Shown: piece by piece, positions 19,176-28,685 of the stretch
Numbering within the stretch: the stretch's first letter is position 1
Layout of the letters: each line of letters starts with the position of its first letter
Assembly (NCBI RefSeq): GCF_003234795.2
Contig: NZ_CP126268.1
Coordinates: forward strand, 3,348,001-3,412,000
Direction of reading: 5' to 3'
DNA: 64,000 bases
DNA from: Curtobacterium sp. MCLR17_032
GTDB lineage: Bacteria > Actinomycetota > Actinomycetes > Actinomycetales > Microbacteriaceae
Made by a program: the position numbers and the translations under genes
Notes under the pieces: model-generated
Database searches by the model: none
Seen by the model: the letters and a program-made list of their open reading frames with translations, nothing else
What the model was told of the DNA's origin: nothing

Positions 19176-19574
19176 TCACCAAACGTAGGCGAGGACTTCC
19201 CCACCCACGCCCTTCTGCTCGGCTTCGCGGTCGGTCAGGAGCCCCGAGGAGGTCGACAGGATCGCCACGCCGAGGCCACCGAGGACACGGGGCAGCTCGG
19301 TCGACTTCGCGTAGACACGGAGGCCCGGCTTCGAGACGCGCTTGATGCCGACGATCGAACGCTCGCGATCGGGGCCGTACTTGAGTTCGATGGTCAGGGT
19401 CTGCCCGACGCGGGCGTCCTCGACCTTCCACTCGCTGATGAAACCCTCACGCTTGAGGATGTCAGCGATGGTCTGCTTGAGCTTGGAGCTCGGAAGCGAG
19501 ACGGCGTCGTGGTGCGCCGAGTTCGCGTTCCGCAATCTGGTCAGCATGTCTGCGACCGGATCAGTCATCGTCAT
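19176..19574 (-). CDS. rpsH: 30S ribosomal protein S8
   Basis: 132 residues; binds 16S rRNA helix 21 and, in E. coli, represses the spc operon. [34 protein letters not shown] and [26 protein letters not shown] are typical. ATG 19574 and ATG 19568 are both possible starts. It is separated from rplE by 158 bp with two hairpins; rpsN, often found here, is missing. Confidence 0.97.
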   Translation of the reverse strand: MTMTDPVADMLTRLRNANSAHHDAVSLPSSKLKQTIADILKREGFISEWKVEDARVGQTLTIELKYGPDRERSIVGIKRVSKPGLRVYAKSTELPRVLGGLGVAILSTSSGLLTDREAEQKGVGGEVLAYVW

Positions 19575-19642
19575 GATGCGTATCCGTTCTTCGTCCGGTT
19601 TCGATCACCCGTTCCACGAGTGCCGACCTCGACGATCGATGT

Positions 19643-19719
19643 GATCCCAGGGCGGTTCCCCGGGATCGGTGTGACTTCGTGCGTGCGGGCCGGAGGAGAT
19701 GAACTCCTCCGGCCCGCAC
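19643..19719 (-). terminator. Two tandem hairpins between rplE and rpsH
   Basis: The first hairpin after rplE is a perfect 16-bp stem, GTGCGGGCCGGAGGAG (19683-19698) with 19704-19719, around a 5-nt loop. The second is GATCCCAGGG (19643-19652) with CCCCGGGATC (19658-19667), with one mismatch. Neither is followed by a long T-run. They look like a terminator or attenuator that splits the spc operon in the middle. Confidence 0.7.
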
Positions 19720-19732
19720 CGCCCGGAGTAGC

Positions 19733-20323
19733 TTAGACCGTCTGCTCGCCCGAACGGAACGGGAAGCCGAGCTGACGGAGCAGCGCGCGGCCTTCGTCGT
19801 CCGTCTTCGCGGTGGTGACGACAGTGATGTCGAAGCCACGAACGCGGTCGATGCGGTCCTGGTCGATCTCGTGGAACACGCTCTGCTCCGAGAGACCGAA
19901 GGTGTAGTTGCCGTTGCCGTCGAACTGGCGGTCGCTCAGACCACGGAAGTCGCGGATGCGCGGGAGCGCCAGCGACAGCAGGCGATCCAGGAACTCCCAC
20001 GCACGGTCACCGCGGAGGGTGACGTGTGCGCCGATGGCCTGGCCCTCACGCAGCTTGAACTGCGCGATGGACTTGCGGGCCAGCGTGACCTGGGGCTTCT
20101 GACCCGTGATCGCCGTGAGGTCCTTGATGGCACCTTCGATGATCTTCGAGTCGCGAGCGGCCTCACCGACACCGGTGTTGACGACGACCTTGACCAGGCC
20201 GGGGACCTGGTTGACGTTCCCGTAACCGAACTGCTCGGTCAGGGCCGCCTTGATCTCGTTGCGGTACTTCTGCTTCAGGCGCGGCTGAACTTTCTCAGCA
20301 GTCGCGGCAGTCGTGTCGGTCAT
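19733..20323 (-). CDS. rplE: 50S ribosomal protein L5
   Basis: 196 residues; binds 5S rRNA and forms bridge B1b with S13. [56 protein letters not shown] and the [17 protein letters not shown] ending are typical. It overlaps rplX by one base (TGATG). The next gene, rpsH, follows only after a hairpin-rich gap. Confidence 0.98.
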   Translation of the reverse strand: MTDTTAATAEKVQPRLKQKYRNEIKAALTEQFGYGNVNQVPGLVKVVVNTGVGEAARDSKIIEGAIKDLTAITGQKPQVTLARKSIAQFKLREGQAIGAHVTLRGDRAWEFLDRLLSLALPRIRDFRGLSDRQFDGNGNYTFGLSEQSVFHEIDQDRIDRVRGFDITVVTTAKTDDEGRALLRQLGFPFRSGEQTV

Positions 20324-20676
20324 CAGAGCTTCTCACCAGACTTCTTGGCGTAGCGGACGCGGACGGTCTTGGTGACGCCGTCCTTCTCCACCTCTTCGTT
20401 GCGGAAGCCGACGCGGGTCGGCTTCTTGGTCTTCGGGTCGACGATCGCGACGTTCGACACGTGGATCGGAGCTTCGTGCTGCTCGATGCCACCGGTCTTC
20501 GAGCCGCGCTGGGTCTGACCGACGCGGACGTGCTTGGTCACGAAGTTGATGCCCTCGACGACCAGACGGTCGCCGCGGACCTCGATGACCTTGCCCTGCT
20601 TGCCGCGGTCGCCGCCACGCTCCTGCGTGGCACCGGTGATGACCTGGACCAGGTCACCCTTCTTGATGTTCGCCAT
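20323..20676 (-). CDS. rplX: 50S ribosomal protein L24
   Basis: 117 residues, an assembly-initiator protein of the 50S subunit with a KOW domain: [29 protein letters not shown] carries the KOW glycine pattern, followed by [19 protein letters not shown]. Rather longer than the ~104 of E. coli, mainly in the C-terminal part. It sits 3 nt after rplN. Confidence 0.97.
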   Translation of the reverse strand: MANIKKGDLVQVITGATQERGGDRGKQGKVIEVRGDRLVVEGINFVTKHVRVGQTQRGSKTGGIEQHEAPIHVSNVAIVDPKTKKPTRVGFRNEEVEKDGVTKTVRVRYAKKSGEKL

Positions 20677-20679
20677 GGC

Positions 20680-21048
20680 TTACAGCACCTCCGGCGCGAG
20701 CGAGATGATCTTCATGAACTTCTTGTCACGGAGCTCGCGACCGATCGGCCCGAAGATACGGGTTCCGCGCGGGTCGCCGTCAGCCTTGAGGATCACTGCC
20801 GCGTTCTCGTCGAACTTGATGTAGGAGCCGTCGGCACGACGGGTCTCCTTCTTGGTGCGAACGATGACCGCCTTGACGACGTCACCCTTCTTCACGTTGC
20901 CGCCGGGGATGGCGTCCTTCACCGTGGCGACGATGACGTCACCGAGGCCGGCGTAGCGACGACCCGAGCCGCCGAGAACACGGATGGTGAGGATCTCCTT
21001 GGCGCCCGTGTTGTCAGCCACCTTCAGGCGGGATTCCTGCTGAATCAC
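20680..21048 (-). CDS. rplN: 50S ribosomal protein L14
   Basis: 122 residues, exactly the usual length, from GTG 21048 ([18 protein letters not shown]), preceded by AGGAGA at 5-6 nt. The frame is open upstream to 21171 but has no homology there. [35 protein letters not shown] and [13 protein letters not shown] are family signatures. L14 contacts 16S rRNA in bridges B5 and B8. Confidence 0.98.
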   Translation of the reverse strand: MIQQESRLKVADNTGAKEILTIRVLGGSGRRYAGLGDVIVATVKDAIPGGNVKKGDVVKAVIVRTKKETRRADGSYIKFDENAAVILKADGDPRGTRIFGPIGRELRDKKFMKIISLAPEVL

Positions 21049-21079
21049 TGTTGTCTCCTGTTCCGAAGCGGGCCGAGGC

Positions 21080-21364
21080 CTACTTGGCCTTCTCGAGGAT
21101 CTCGACCAGGCGCCAGCGCTTCGTGGCGCTGAGGGGACGGGTCTCGCTGATGACGACCAGGTCGCCGACACCGGCGGAACCCTGCTCGTCGTGGGCCTTG
21201 ACCTTCGACGTGCGACGGATGACCTTGCCGTAGAGGGGGTGCTTCACGCGGTCCTCGACCTCGACGACGATCGTCTTGTCCATCTTGTCGCTCGTGACGT
21301 AGCCACGACGGGTCTTGCGGTAGCCGCGGGTGACGGCGGCGGAGTCCTTCTCTTCGGTGGCCAT
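21080..21364 (-). CDS. rpsQ: 30S ribosomal protein S17
   Basis: 94 residues, an OB-fold primary 16S rRNA binder. [40 protein letters not shown] and [19 protein letters not shown] are present. The start overlaps the rpmC stop (TGATG). Confidence 0.97.
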   Translation of the reverse strand: MATEEKDSAAVTRGYRKTRRGYVTSDKMDKTIVVEVEDRVKHPLYGKVIRRTSKVKAHDEQGSAGVGDLVVISETRPLSATKRWRLVEILEKAK

Positions 21365-21684
21365 CAGTTCTCCTCGGCGGTCGCGGCCTCGGTCGACTCA
21401 GCCGGCTTCTCGGCCTTCTTCGACGACTTCTTGGCCTTCGGGGCGGTCTCGACGGGCGCGGGCGTGGCACGGATGCCGAGCTCGCGCTCACGGAGCACGG
21501 TGTAGATGCGCGCGATGTCGCGCTTGACGGCACGGAGACGGCCGTGGCTCTCCAGCTGGCCGGTGGCCGACTGGAAGCGGAGGTTGAACAGCTCCTCCTT
21601 GGCCTTCTTCAGCTCGTCAGCGAGACGCTCGTTCTCGAACGTGTCGAGCTCCGTCGGACGGAGCTCCTTGGAACCGATCGCCAT
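21364..21684 (-). CDS. rpmC: 50S ribosomal protein L29 with C-terminal extension
   Basis: 106 residues against 63-80 for most L29 proteins. The core [21 protein letters not shown] and [21 protein letters not shown] (two helices at the exit tunnel, near the SRP and trigger factor sites) ends near residue 70. A Lys/Ala/Glu-rich tail ([18 protein letters not shown]) follows. It starts at ATG 21684, overlapping the rplP stop. Confidence 0.96.
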   Translation of the reverse strand: MAIGSKELRPTELDTFENERLADELKKAKEELFNLRFQSATGQLESHGRLRAVKRDIARIYTVLRERELGIRATPAPVETAPKAKKSSKKAEKPAESTEAATAEEN

Positions 21685-22103
21685 TATGCGTCGCCCTCCT
21701 CGCGCTTGATGATGCGTGCCTTGAGGGGCAGCTTGTGAATTGCACGGGTCAGTGCCTCGCGAGCGACCTCGTCGCTCACACCGGCGAGCTCGAAGAGCAC
21801 GCGACCCGGCTTGACGTTGGCGACCCACCACTCGGGCGAACCCTTACCGGAACCCATTCGGGTCTCAGCCGGCTTCTTGGTCAGCGGGCGGTCCGGGTAG
21901 ATGTTGATCCACACCTTGCCGCCACGCTTGATGTGACGCGTCATGGCGATACGAGCGGACTCGATCTGACGGTTGGTCACGTAGGCCGGGGTGAGCGCCT
22001 GGATTCCGTACTCACCGAAGGACACCTTCGTGCCACCGGTCGCCTGGCCCGAACGCTTCGGGTGGTGCTGCTTGCGGTGCTTGACTCGACGGGGGATAAG
22101 CAT
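21684..22103 (-). CDS. rplP: 50S ribosomal protein L16
   Basis: 139 residues; helps to organise the A-site tRNA region. [58 protein letters not shown] and [19 protein letters not shown] are diagnostic. It overlaps rpmC by one base and sits 2 nt after rpsC. Confidence 0.98.
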   Translation of the reverse strand: MLIPRRVKHRKQHHPKRSGQATGGTKVSFGEYGIQALTPAYVTNRQIESARIAMTRHIKRGGKVWINIYPDRPLTKKPAETRMGSGKGSPEWWVANVKPGRVLFELAGVSDEVAREALTRAIHKLPLKARIIKREEGDA

Positions 22104-22105
22104 GG

Positions 22106-22918
22106 TTACGCCTCAACTCCTGCGCCGGCCGGCGCGTCCTGCGGGGCCTGCTGCTCGCGACGGTCGCCACCGCGCTCGTTGCGGTCGCCACGGGGGCCGC
22201 CGCCACGACGGTCGTTGCCGCCGCCACGACGCTCCGGGCGCGACGAACGCTGGTTCGCCTGCTCGCGAGCGAGCTCCTTGTTCGTGATGTCGCCCTTGTA
22301 GATCCAGACCTTCACGCCGATACGACCGAAGGTGGTCCGAGCCTCGTAGAAGCCGTAGTCGATGTTCGCGCGGAGGGTGTGCAGGGGCACGCGGCCCTCG
22401 CGGTAGAACTCCGAGCGGGACATCTCGGCGCCACCGAGGCGGCCCGACACCTGGATGCGGACACCCTTGGCGCCGGCGCGCTGTGCACCCTGCAGGCCCT
22501 TGCGCATGGCGCGACGGAACGCGACACGAGCGGAGAGCTGCTCGGCGATGCCCTGCGCGACGAGCTGGGCCTCGGTCTCGGGGTTCTTGACCTCGAGGAT
22601 GTTGAGCTGGATCTGCTTCTTGGTGAGCTTCTCGAGCTCGCTCCGGATGCGCTCCGCCTCGGCGCCGCGGCGACCGATGACGATGCCCGGGCGCGCCGTG
22701 TGGATGTCCACGCGGACGCGGTCACGGGTGCGCTCCAGCTCGATGCGGGCAACGCCCGCGCGGTCGAGGCTCTTCGTCAGGAACTGACGGATCTTGACGT
22801 CCTCGGCCACGAAGTCGGCGTAACGCTGACCCTTCTTCGTGCTGTCGGCGAACCAGTGGGAGATGTGGTCCGTCGTGATCCCGAGACGGAAGCCGTACGG
22901 GTTGACCTTCTGGCCCAT
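22106..22918 (-). CDS. rpsC: 30S ribosomal protein S3 with RGG-like C-terminal tail
   Basis: 270 residues. S3, with S4 and S5, forms the mRNA entry pore and helicase site. The core [20 protein letters not shown], the KH domain ([19 protein letters not shown]) and [11 protein letters not shown] are normal. From about residue 218 the tail is low-complexity and Arg/Gly-rich ([20 protein letters not shown] then [10 protein letters not shown]), resembling the tract in this genome's S5. It overlaps rplV by one base. Confidence 0.97.
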   Translation of the reverse strand: MGQKVNPYGFRLGITTDHISHWFADSTKKGQRYADFVAEDVKIRQFLTKSLDRAGVARIELERTRDRVRVDIHTARPGIVIGRRGAEAERIRSELEKLTKKQIQLNILEVKNPETEAQLVAQGIAEQLSARVAFRRAMRKGLQGAQRAGAKGVRIQVSGRLGGAEMSRSEFYREGRVPLHTLRANIDYGFYEARTTFGRIGVKVWIYKGDITNKELAREQANQRSSRPERRGGGNDRRGGGPRGDRNERGGDRREQQAPQDAPAGAGVEA

Positions 22919-23310
22919 TACTTGCTCGCCTTCTTGCTCGTCGCGGCGGCCTCGGCCTCATCCGGCGTCGCGAGGACGACCGTGATGTGGCTCGTGCGCT
23001 TGTTGATGCGGAAGGCGCGGCCCTGGGCGCGCGGCTGGAACCGCTTCAGGGTCGTGCCCTCGTCGACGAAGACGCTGCTCACGTAGAGGTCGCGCTCGTC
23101 GAGGAAGCTGTTCGTCGAGTCCGCCTTGACCCGTGCGTTCGCGATCGCCGAGGCGACCAGCTTGTACACGGGCTCGGAAGCGCCCTGGGGGGCGAACTTC
23201 AGGATGGCGAGCGCCTCGTGGGCCTGCTTGCCGCGGATCAGCTGGATGACGCGACGGGCCTTCTGAGGCGTGACGCGGATGTGTCGCACGCGTGCGATCG
23301 ACTCCACCAT
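22918..23310 (-). CDS. rplV: 50S ribosomal protein L22
   Basis: 130 residues. L22 lines the peptide exit tunnel; its beta-hairpin tip shapes macrolide action. [39 protein letters not shown] and [21 protein letters not shown] are normal, with no insertion in the hairpin. It follows rpsS by 25 nt. Confidence 0.98.
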   Translation of the reverse strand: MVESIARVRHIRVTPQKARRVIQLIRGKQAHEALAILKFAPQGASEPVYKLVASAIANARVKADSTNSFLDERDLYVSSVFVDEGTTLKRFQPRAQGRAFRINKRTSHITVVLATPDEAEAAATSKKASK

Positions 23311-23335
23311 TTCGTTCCTCCTCTGCGTCGCCGCG

Positions 23336-23617
23336 TTAGCGGCGACGGCCCTTCTTGTCGTCCTTCACGTGGCCGCGGAAGGTGCGGGTCGGCGCGAACT
23401 CGCCGAGCTTGTGACCGACCATCGACTCGGTGACGAAGACCGGGATGTGCTTCCGGCCGTCGTGCACGGCGATGGTGTGACCGAGCATGTTCGGGACGAT
23501 CATCGACCGCCGCGACCACGTGCGGATCACGTTCTTGGTGTTGGCCTCGTTCTGCGTGACGACCTTGCGGAGCAGGTGCTCGTCGACGAAGGGGCCCTTC
23601 TTCAGACTGCGTGGCAT
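23336..23617 (-). CDS. rpsS: 30S ribosomal protein S19
   Basis: 93 residues; contacts the A-site finger from the 30S head. [40 protein letters not shown] and [19 protein letters not shown] are the expected motifs. It sits between rplB and rplV in the standard S10 order. Confidence 0.98.
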   Translation of the reverse strand: MPRSLKKGPFVDEHLLRKVVTQNEANTKNVIRTWSRRSMIVPNMLGHTIAVHDGRKHIPVFVTESMVGHKLGEFAPTRTFRGHVKDDKKGRRR

Positions 23618-23628
23618 CTTCGGAACTC

Positions 23629-24468
<840 letters not shown>

Positions 24469-24486
24469 GATTTATCCCTCTGGTCC

Positions 24487-24786
24487 TCAGCCGACAGCCG
24501 TGAAGATGTCGATCGAACCGGACTTGAGCGTCACGATGGCGCGCTTGGTGTCCTTGCGCTTGCCGATCCCGAACTTGGTCCGGCGGGTCTTGCCCGGACG
24601 GTTCAGCGTGTTGATGCCGGCGACCTTGACGTCGAAGATCTTCTCGATCGCGAGCTTGATCTCGGTCTTGTTCGCACGGGGGTCCACGAGGAACGTGTAC
24701 TTGCCCTGGTCGATGAGGCCGTAGCTCTTCTCCGACACGACCGGCGAGATGATGATGTCGCGCGGGTCCTTGTTGAAGCCGCTCAT
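24487..24786 (-). CDS. rplW: 50S ribosomal protein L23
   Basis: 99 residues; sits at the exit tunnel and docks trigger factor and [44 protein letters not shown] and [21 protein letters not shown] are standard. It overlaps rplD by 4 nt. Confidence 0.98.
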   Translation of the reverse strand: MSGFNKDPRDIIISPVVSEKSYGLIDQGKYTFLVDPRANKTEIKLAIEKIFDVKVAGINTLNRPGKTRRTKFGIGKRKDTKRAIVTLKSGSIDIFTAVG

Positions 24787-25442
24787 GCGGTGATCTCCTT
24801 CGCGGTCTTCGACGCGATGAAGGCGTCGAGGGCGCTCTTGCTGAAGACGACGGCGTCCGCACGGAGGACGTCGTAGGCGTTCAGCTGGCCGTACGAGAGC
24901 GCGTGGACGTTCGGCAGGTTGCGGACGCTCTTGAGCGTCAGCTCGTCGCCCGACTCGAGCACGATGAGCACGTGCTTGACGGGTGCGACCTTCTCGAGCA
25001 GCGTGCGAGCGGTCTTGGTCGAAGGCAGTTCTGCCTCGACGAAGCCCTCCACAGCGGAGATGCGGCCACCGCGGGCGCGGTCCGAGAGCGAGCCGAGCAG
25101 AGCTGCGGCGATCATCTTCTTCGGGGTGCGCTGCGAGTAGTCACGCGGGGTCGGTCCGTGGACGACGCCACCACCGGTGTGCTCCGGAGCGCGGACCGAA
25201 CCCTGACGGGCGCGGCCGGTGCCCTTCTGCTTGAACGGCTTGCGACCCGAGCCGCGGACTTCGCCACGGTTCTTGGTCTTGTGGGTGCCCTGACGCGCGG
25301 CGGCGAGCTGCGCGGTGACGACCTGGTGGATGAGCGGGACGTTGGTCTCGACGTCGAAGATCGCTGCGGGGAGCTCGACGGAGCCGGACTTCACGCCCGA
25401 GGCGTCGAGGACGTCGATCGTGGTTGCGGTCGTGGTGGCCAT
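24783..25442 (-). CDS. rplD: 50S ribosomal protein L4
   Basis: 219 residues. L4 lines the exit tunnel and, in E. coli, also represses the S10 operon. The start at ATG 25442 ([16 protein letters not shown]) is preferred to the codon at 25448, which overlaps the rplC stop. [20 protein letters not shown] and the loop [20 protein letters not shown] are intact. Confidence 0.97.
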   Translation of the reverse strand: MATTTATTIDVLDASGVKSGSVELPAAIFDVETNVPLIHQVVTAQLAAARQGTHKTKNRGEVRGSGRKPFKQKGTGRARQGSVRAPEHTGGGVVHGPTPRDYSQRTPKKMIAAALLGSLSDRARGGRISAVEGFVEAELPSTKTARTLLEKVAPVKHVLIVLESGDELTLKSVRNLPNVHALSYGQLNAYDVLRADAVVFSKSALDAFIASKTAKEITA

Positions 25443-25444
25443 GA

Positions 25445-26098
25445 TCACTTACCCTTCACGGCGGTGCGGACGAAGACGGAACGGCCACGAGCACCGGGGA
25501 CGGCGCCCTTGACGAGCAGCAGACCCTTCTCGGCGTCGACGGCGTGGACCGTGAGATTGAGGACGGTCACGCGGTCGCCACCCATACGACCGGCCATGCG
25601 CATGCCCTTGAAGACACGCGACGGGGTCGAGGAGGCGCCGATCGAACCGGGCTTGCGGTGGTTGCGGTGCGAACCGTGCGAGGCGGAGACACCGGCGAAG
25701 TTGTGACGCTTCATGACACCGGCGAAGCCCTTGCCCTTGCTGGTGCCGACGACGTCGACCTTCTGGCCGGCCTCGAACGTGTCGACGGTCAGCTCCTGAC
25801 CGAGCGAGTACTCCGCAGAGTCGTTCGTGCGGATCTCGGTGAGGGTGCGACGCGGCGTGACACCGGCGGCCTCGAAGTGGCCAGCGGCCGGCTTGTTCAC
25901 CTTGCGGGGGTCGATCTGGCCCGCGGCGATCTGGATCGCCTCGTAGCCGTCGCGCTCGATGTTGCGGATCTGGGTGACCACGTTCGGGCCGACCTCGATC
26001 ACGGTGACGGGGATGAACTTGTTGTTCTCGTCCCACACCTGGGTCATCCCGAGCTTCTTGCCGAGGAGGCCCTTGACGGTCTTGGTTGAGTTCGCCAT
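25445..26098 (-). CDS. rplC: 50S ribosomal protein L3
   Basis: 217 residues from ATG 26098 ([20 protein letters not shown]). L3 reaches the peptidyl-transferase centre with its long loop; [19 protein letters not shown] and [20 protein letters not shown] are conserved. The reading frame is open far upstream of 26098 but has no homology there. It follows rpsJ by 14 nt. Confidence 0.97.
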   Translation of the reverse strand: MANSTKTVKGLLGKKLGMTQVWDENNKFIPVTVIEVGPNVVTQIRNIERDGYEAIQIAAGQIDPRKVNKPAAGHFEAAGVTPRRTLTEIRTNDSAEYSLGQELTVDTFEAGQKVDVVGTSKGKGFAGVMKRHNFAGVSASHGSHRNHRKPGSIGASSTPSRVFKGMRMAGRMGGDRVTVLNLTVHAVDAEKGLLLVKGAVPGARGRSVFVRTAVKGK

Positions 26099-26112
26099 GA
26101 GTTCCAGCCCCC

Positions 26113-26421
26113 TTACAGCTTGATCTCGATGTTGACGTCGGCCGGGAGGTCGAGACGCATGAGCGAGTCGACGGCCTTCGGCGTCGGGTCGACGATGTCG
26201 ATGACCCGCTTGTGCGTGCGCTTCTCGAAGTGCTCGCGCGAGTCCTTGTACTTGTGAGGGGAACGGATCACGGGGATCACGTTCTTCTCGGTGGGGAGCG
26301 GCACCGGGCCGACCACAGTTGCACCGGCACGGGTCACCGTGTCGACGATCTTCCGGGCCGACGTGTCGATGACCTCGTGGTCGTACGACTTGAGCCGGAT
26401 GCGGATCTTCTGTCCCGCCAT
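26113..26421 (-). CDS. rpsJ: 30S ribosomal protein S10
   Basis: 102 residues from ATG 26421 ([19 protein letters not shown]). S10 is part of the 30S head and, as NusE, joins NusB in antitermination. [20 protein letters not shown] and the C-terminal [11 protein letters not shown] are typical. It is the first gene of the S10 operon, with about 500 bp of non-coding DNA upstream. Confidence 0.98.
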   Translation of the reverse strand: MAGQKIRIRLKSYDHEVIDTSARKIVDTVTRAGATVVGPVPLPTEKNVIPVIRSPHKYKDSREHFEKRTHKRVIDIVDPTPKAVDSLMRLDLPADVNIEIKL

Positions 26422-26922
26422 GTGTTTTCCTGTCCTCTCTGCGCCGCGCACCCTCAGGCCGCCTGACGCCGCCGGGGCTCCGCTGTCGCGTGCCCGGCTG
26501 TTTACGTGAACCACCGGCTCCACCGCAGGGGATGACCGCTGTTCTCCTGTCAACCGCGCGAGTACCCGGGGCACACGCGTGGGCATGTCGCCACCCGCGC
26601 ACCGAGGTGCTGGCGGATGTCGAACGTGTTCTGCTGCCTGCGGCCCAACCCAGCCCTGCTGGACAAGGGGGTTGTGCACTGTCAGAGCAGTGACCCCACG
26701 GGCGCGAGCACCCGCGGAACTTCGGAACCGGACAAGTCTCCCATAGGCCCCGCATCCATGCAACCCGGGCGTGTCGCGATCTGGTCGGCGTGTCGCAGAG
26801 CCCGCCACGGGCCTCCCGGACCGCCTCCCGACGGCTGTCCGGACCCGGTCTGGAGGCTCGGGTCACGCCCGCCGGTCCGGCTCACCACCGAGGCTCCGCA
26901 GCACCGCTGTTAGCCTTCGGAG
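26422..26922. other. Non-coding region between rpsJ and the Tsr-type gene
   Basis: 501 bp between divergent genes. No protein gene is credible. It must contain the S10 operon promoter, but no -35/-10 pair at good spacing is recognisable on the minus strand; an isolated TTGACA near 26550 has no matching -10. A short inverted repeat CACTG-N6-CAGTG lies at 26677-26692 and could be an operator or leader hairpin. The right end carries the candidate leaderless -10 of the methyltransferase gene. Confidence 0.5.
26911..26916 (+). promoter_or_regulatory. Candidate leaderless -10 box of the Tsr-type gene
   Basis: TAGCCT fits TANNNT and ends 6 nt before ATG 26923, so transcription would start at the A of the ATG. 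The GGAG that touches the ATG is too close to act as a Shine-Dalgarno. No -35 is seen. Confidence 0.4.
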
Positions 26923-27720
26923 ATGCCCGAACTCGATGTGCTCGCCGACCCCTCCGACCCGGCTGTCCAGCGACTCAGCGACCTCGCCAAGCCCGCACGT
27001 GGCACCGTCCGGACCGCGATCGTCGAGGACCAGGAGCCGCTCGTGCAGGCCCTGCGTGCCGGCGTCCGGTTCGTCGAGGTCTACGGTGAGTCCACGCGCG
27101 AGTTCCCCGCTGACCTGGCCGCCCTGTGCGCCGAACTCCAGGTGCCGGTGCGGCTCGTCGAACCGGCGGTGCTCACCAAGGTGTTCCGGAGCGAGAAGCG
27201 CCCGAAGGTCTTCGGCGTCGCGAACATCCCGGCACCCGCGCGCTTCTCGGCGCTGGCGGAGGGCACGGGCGACGTGCTGGTCCTCGACGGGGTGAAGATC
27301 GTCGGCAACATCGGCGCCATCGTCCGCACCGCCGTCGGTCTCGGTGCGCGCGGCGTGGTCCTCGTCGACAGCGACCTGGCGACCATCGCCGACCGCCGTG
27401 TGGTCCGCGCCAGCCGTGGGCACGTGTTCTCGGTCCCGGTGCTGCTCGAGACCCGCGAGCGCGTCGCCCGCTGGCTCGGCGAGTCCGGCCTGCGGGTCGT
27501 CGACGTCGACATGGACGGCTCGCTCTCCCCCGAGTCACTCGGCGCGCTGGAGGGCGACGTCGCGCTGCTGCTCGGCGCCGAGAAGACCGGCGCGTCGGAC
27601 GTGCTGCAGGACCTCGCGGCCGACACCGTCTCGGTCCCGATCGACAGTCGTGTCGAGTCGCTCAACGTCTCCGTCGTCGCCGGCATCGTCCTCTACGCCC
27701 GCAGTCGCCGGAACGCCTGA
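26923..27720 (+). CDS. tsr: Tsr-type 23S rRNA (adenosine-2'-O)-methyltransferase
   Basis: 265 residues, SpoU/TrmH (SPOUT) superfamily. From memory of the family, the sequence resembles the thiostrepton-resistance methyltransferase of Streptomyces azureus over its whole length: MPELDVLADPSDPAVQRLSD at the N-terminus, then VEDQEPLVQALRAGVRFVEVYG, and the SAM-knot motifs VLDGVKIVGNIGAIVRTA, ALLLGAEKTGASD and DSRVESLNVSVVAGI. The Streptomyces enzyme methylates A1067 of 23S rRNA in the L11-binding domain and blocks thiopeptides. The same reaction is inferred here. The gene is divergent from the S10 operon and ends at a strong terminator, so it forms its own unit. Confidence 0.85.
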   Translation: MPELDVLADPSDPAVQRLSDLAKPARGTVRTAIVEDQEPLVQALRAGVRFVEVYGESTREFPADLAALCAELQVPVRLVEPAVLTKVFRSEKRPKVFGVANIPAPARFSALAEGTGDVLVLDGVKIVGNIGAIVRTAVGLGARGVVLVDSDLATIADRRVVRASRGHVFSVPVLLETRERVARWLGESGLRVVDVDMDGSLSPESLGALEGDVALLLGAEKTGASDVLQDLAADTVSVPIDSRVESLNVSVVAGIVLYARSRRNA

Positions 27721-27739
27721 CCTCCGGACGGAGAACACC

Positions 27740-27775
27740 GAACGCCCCGGTCCGCTCCTGCGGTCCGGGGCGTTC
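27740..27775. terminator. Terminator after the Tsr-type gene
   Basis: GAACGCCCCGG (27740-27750) pairs with CCGGGGCGTTC (27765-27775), and the loop contains an extra CCGC/GCGG stem. It sits between the convergent ends of this gene and the DarT-like gene, so it may serve both. Confidence 0.85.
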
Positions 27776-27789
27776 TCGGCATCCGGGGA

Positions 27790-28587
27790 TCAGTCCTCGG
27801 GCAGCGGCGGGACGAACCACGGCGGGAAGACCGCCACACGGGGGGCGGGACCACCCTGCTCGGCGAAGACGGCCTTCACCTGCTGGCGGACCCGGTCGTT
27901 CGGCACACCCACCAGGGCGACCGACGACAGCGGCACGCGCGGCCCGGCCAGCAGCTCCACGCCGTGCATCGACGGATCGGTGATGTCGGTGCGGCGGAGG
28001 AGGTTCGTCGCCGCGTCCGGGCCGACCGCGAAGCGCACGTCCGGGTCGTCGGCGTCGGTGTCCGCCAGGATCACGGACGCACCGAAGGCGGTCGTCGGCA
28101 CCACGAGGACGACGAACTCGGTCGCACGCGTCCGACGAGCGGCATCTGACCAGCGGTCCTCCTCCGCGCCGGAGCGGAGCTCGTCCCACCGGCGGGCGTC
28201 GGGCGAGAGGGTGAACGGCACGTGGCCGGCCACGCTGGAACCGTCGGGGGCGGTGGCCGCACCACGAGCCTCCCGGGTGGCGGCGGAGCTGACGTCGACC
28301 GCCGGCGTCGCTTGGTCGGACGCCAGGACGGCGCCCTCGGCGACGATGCCGGCGAGGTTGTCGATGTGGGTGACGTGGTGGGCGCGCAGCGCACCGAAGT
28401 CACGGGTCGCCGGCAGGACCTGCTCGGGGACCTTGCCACCCGGCGTCGACGGGGTCGACCGCAGCGACGTGGTCACACGGGTCCGCCGTGGCGTCGGGGT
28501 CTTGATGATGTCTTCCGGATCACGCTGCCGTGGGGAGCAGATGTCGCAGAGTTCGATGGGGAAACCGTGGATGCACTCGTCGGTCAC
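27790..28587 (-). CDS. DarT-like (DUF4433) putative ADP-ribosyltransferase
   Basis: 265 residues, soluble. The N-terminus CIHGFPIELCDIC (Cys5, His7, Cys14, Cys17) looks like a small zinc site. A disordered linker to about 65 precedes a domain opening with LRAHHVTHIDNLAGIVAEG, the hallmark of DarT-type enzymes that ADP-ribosylate thymidine in single-stranded DNA. VPFTLSPDARRWDELRSG occupies the position of the DarT NAD-binding arch, and GVELLAGPRVPLSSVALVGV offers Glu211 as the catalytic Glu candidate. No DarG macrodomain antitoxin is adjacent, and the NAD loop is atypical, so toxicity cannot be assumed. The GTG start has AAGGA 10-11 nt upstream. Confidence 0.65.
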   Translation of the reverse strand: MTDECIHGFPIELCDICSPRQRDPEDIIKTPTPRRTRVTTSLRSTPSTPGGKVPEQVLPATRDFGALRAHHVTHIDNLAGIVAEGAVLASDQATPAVDVSSAATREARGAATAPDGSSVAGHVPFTLSPDARRWDELRSGAEEDRWSDAARRTRATEFVVLVVPTTAFGASVILADTDADDPDVRFAVGPDAATNLLRRTDITDPSMHGVELLAGPRVPLSSVALVGVPNDRVRQQVKAVFAEQGGPAPRVAVFPPWFVPPLPED

Positions 28588-28685
28588 GACTGATGGGTCC
28601 TTCCGTGCCTCGTGGGGTGAGCGGGCACGACCACCAACGCTACGTCATCCCGGCGCCGCCGACGACCGTTCACGATCCCACCTCG

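Noticed and set aside
26540..26560. TTGACA on the minus strand as the S10 operon promoter
   Set aside because: No -10-like hexamer occurs 16-19 bp downstream, so the match is probably chance.
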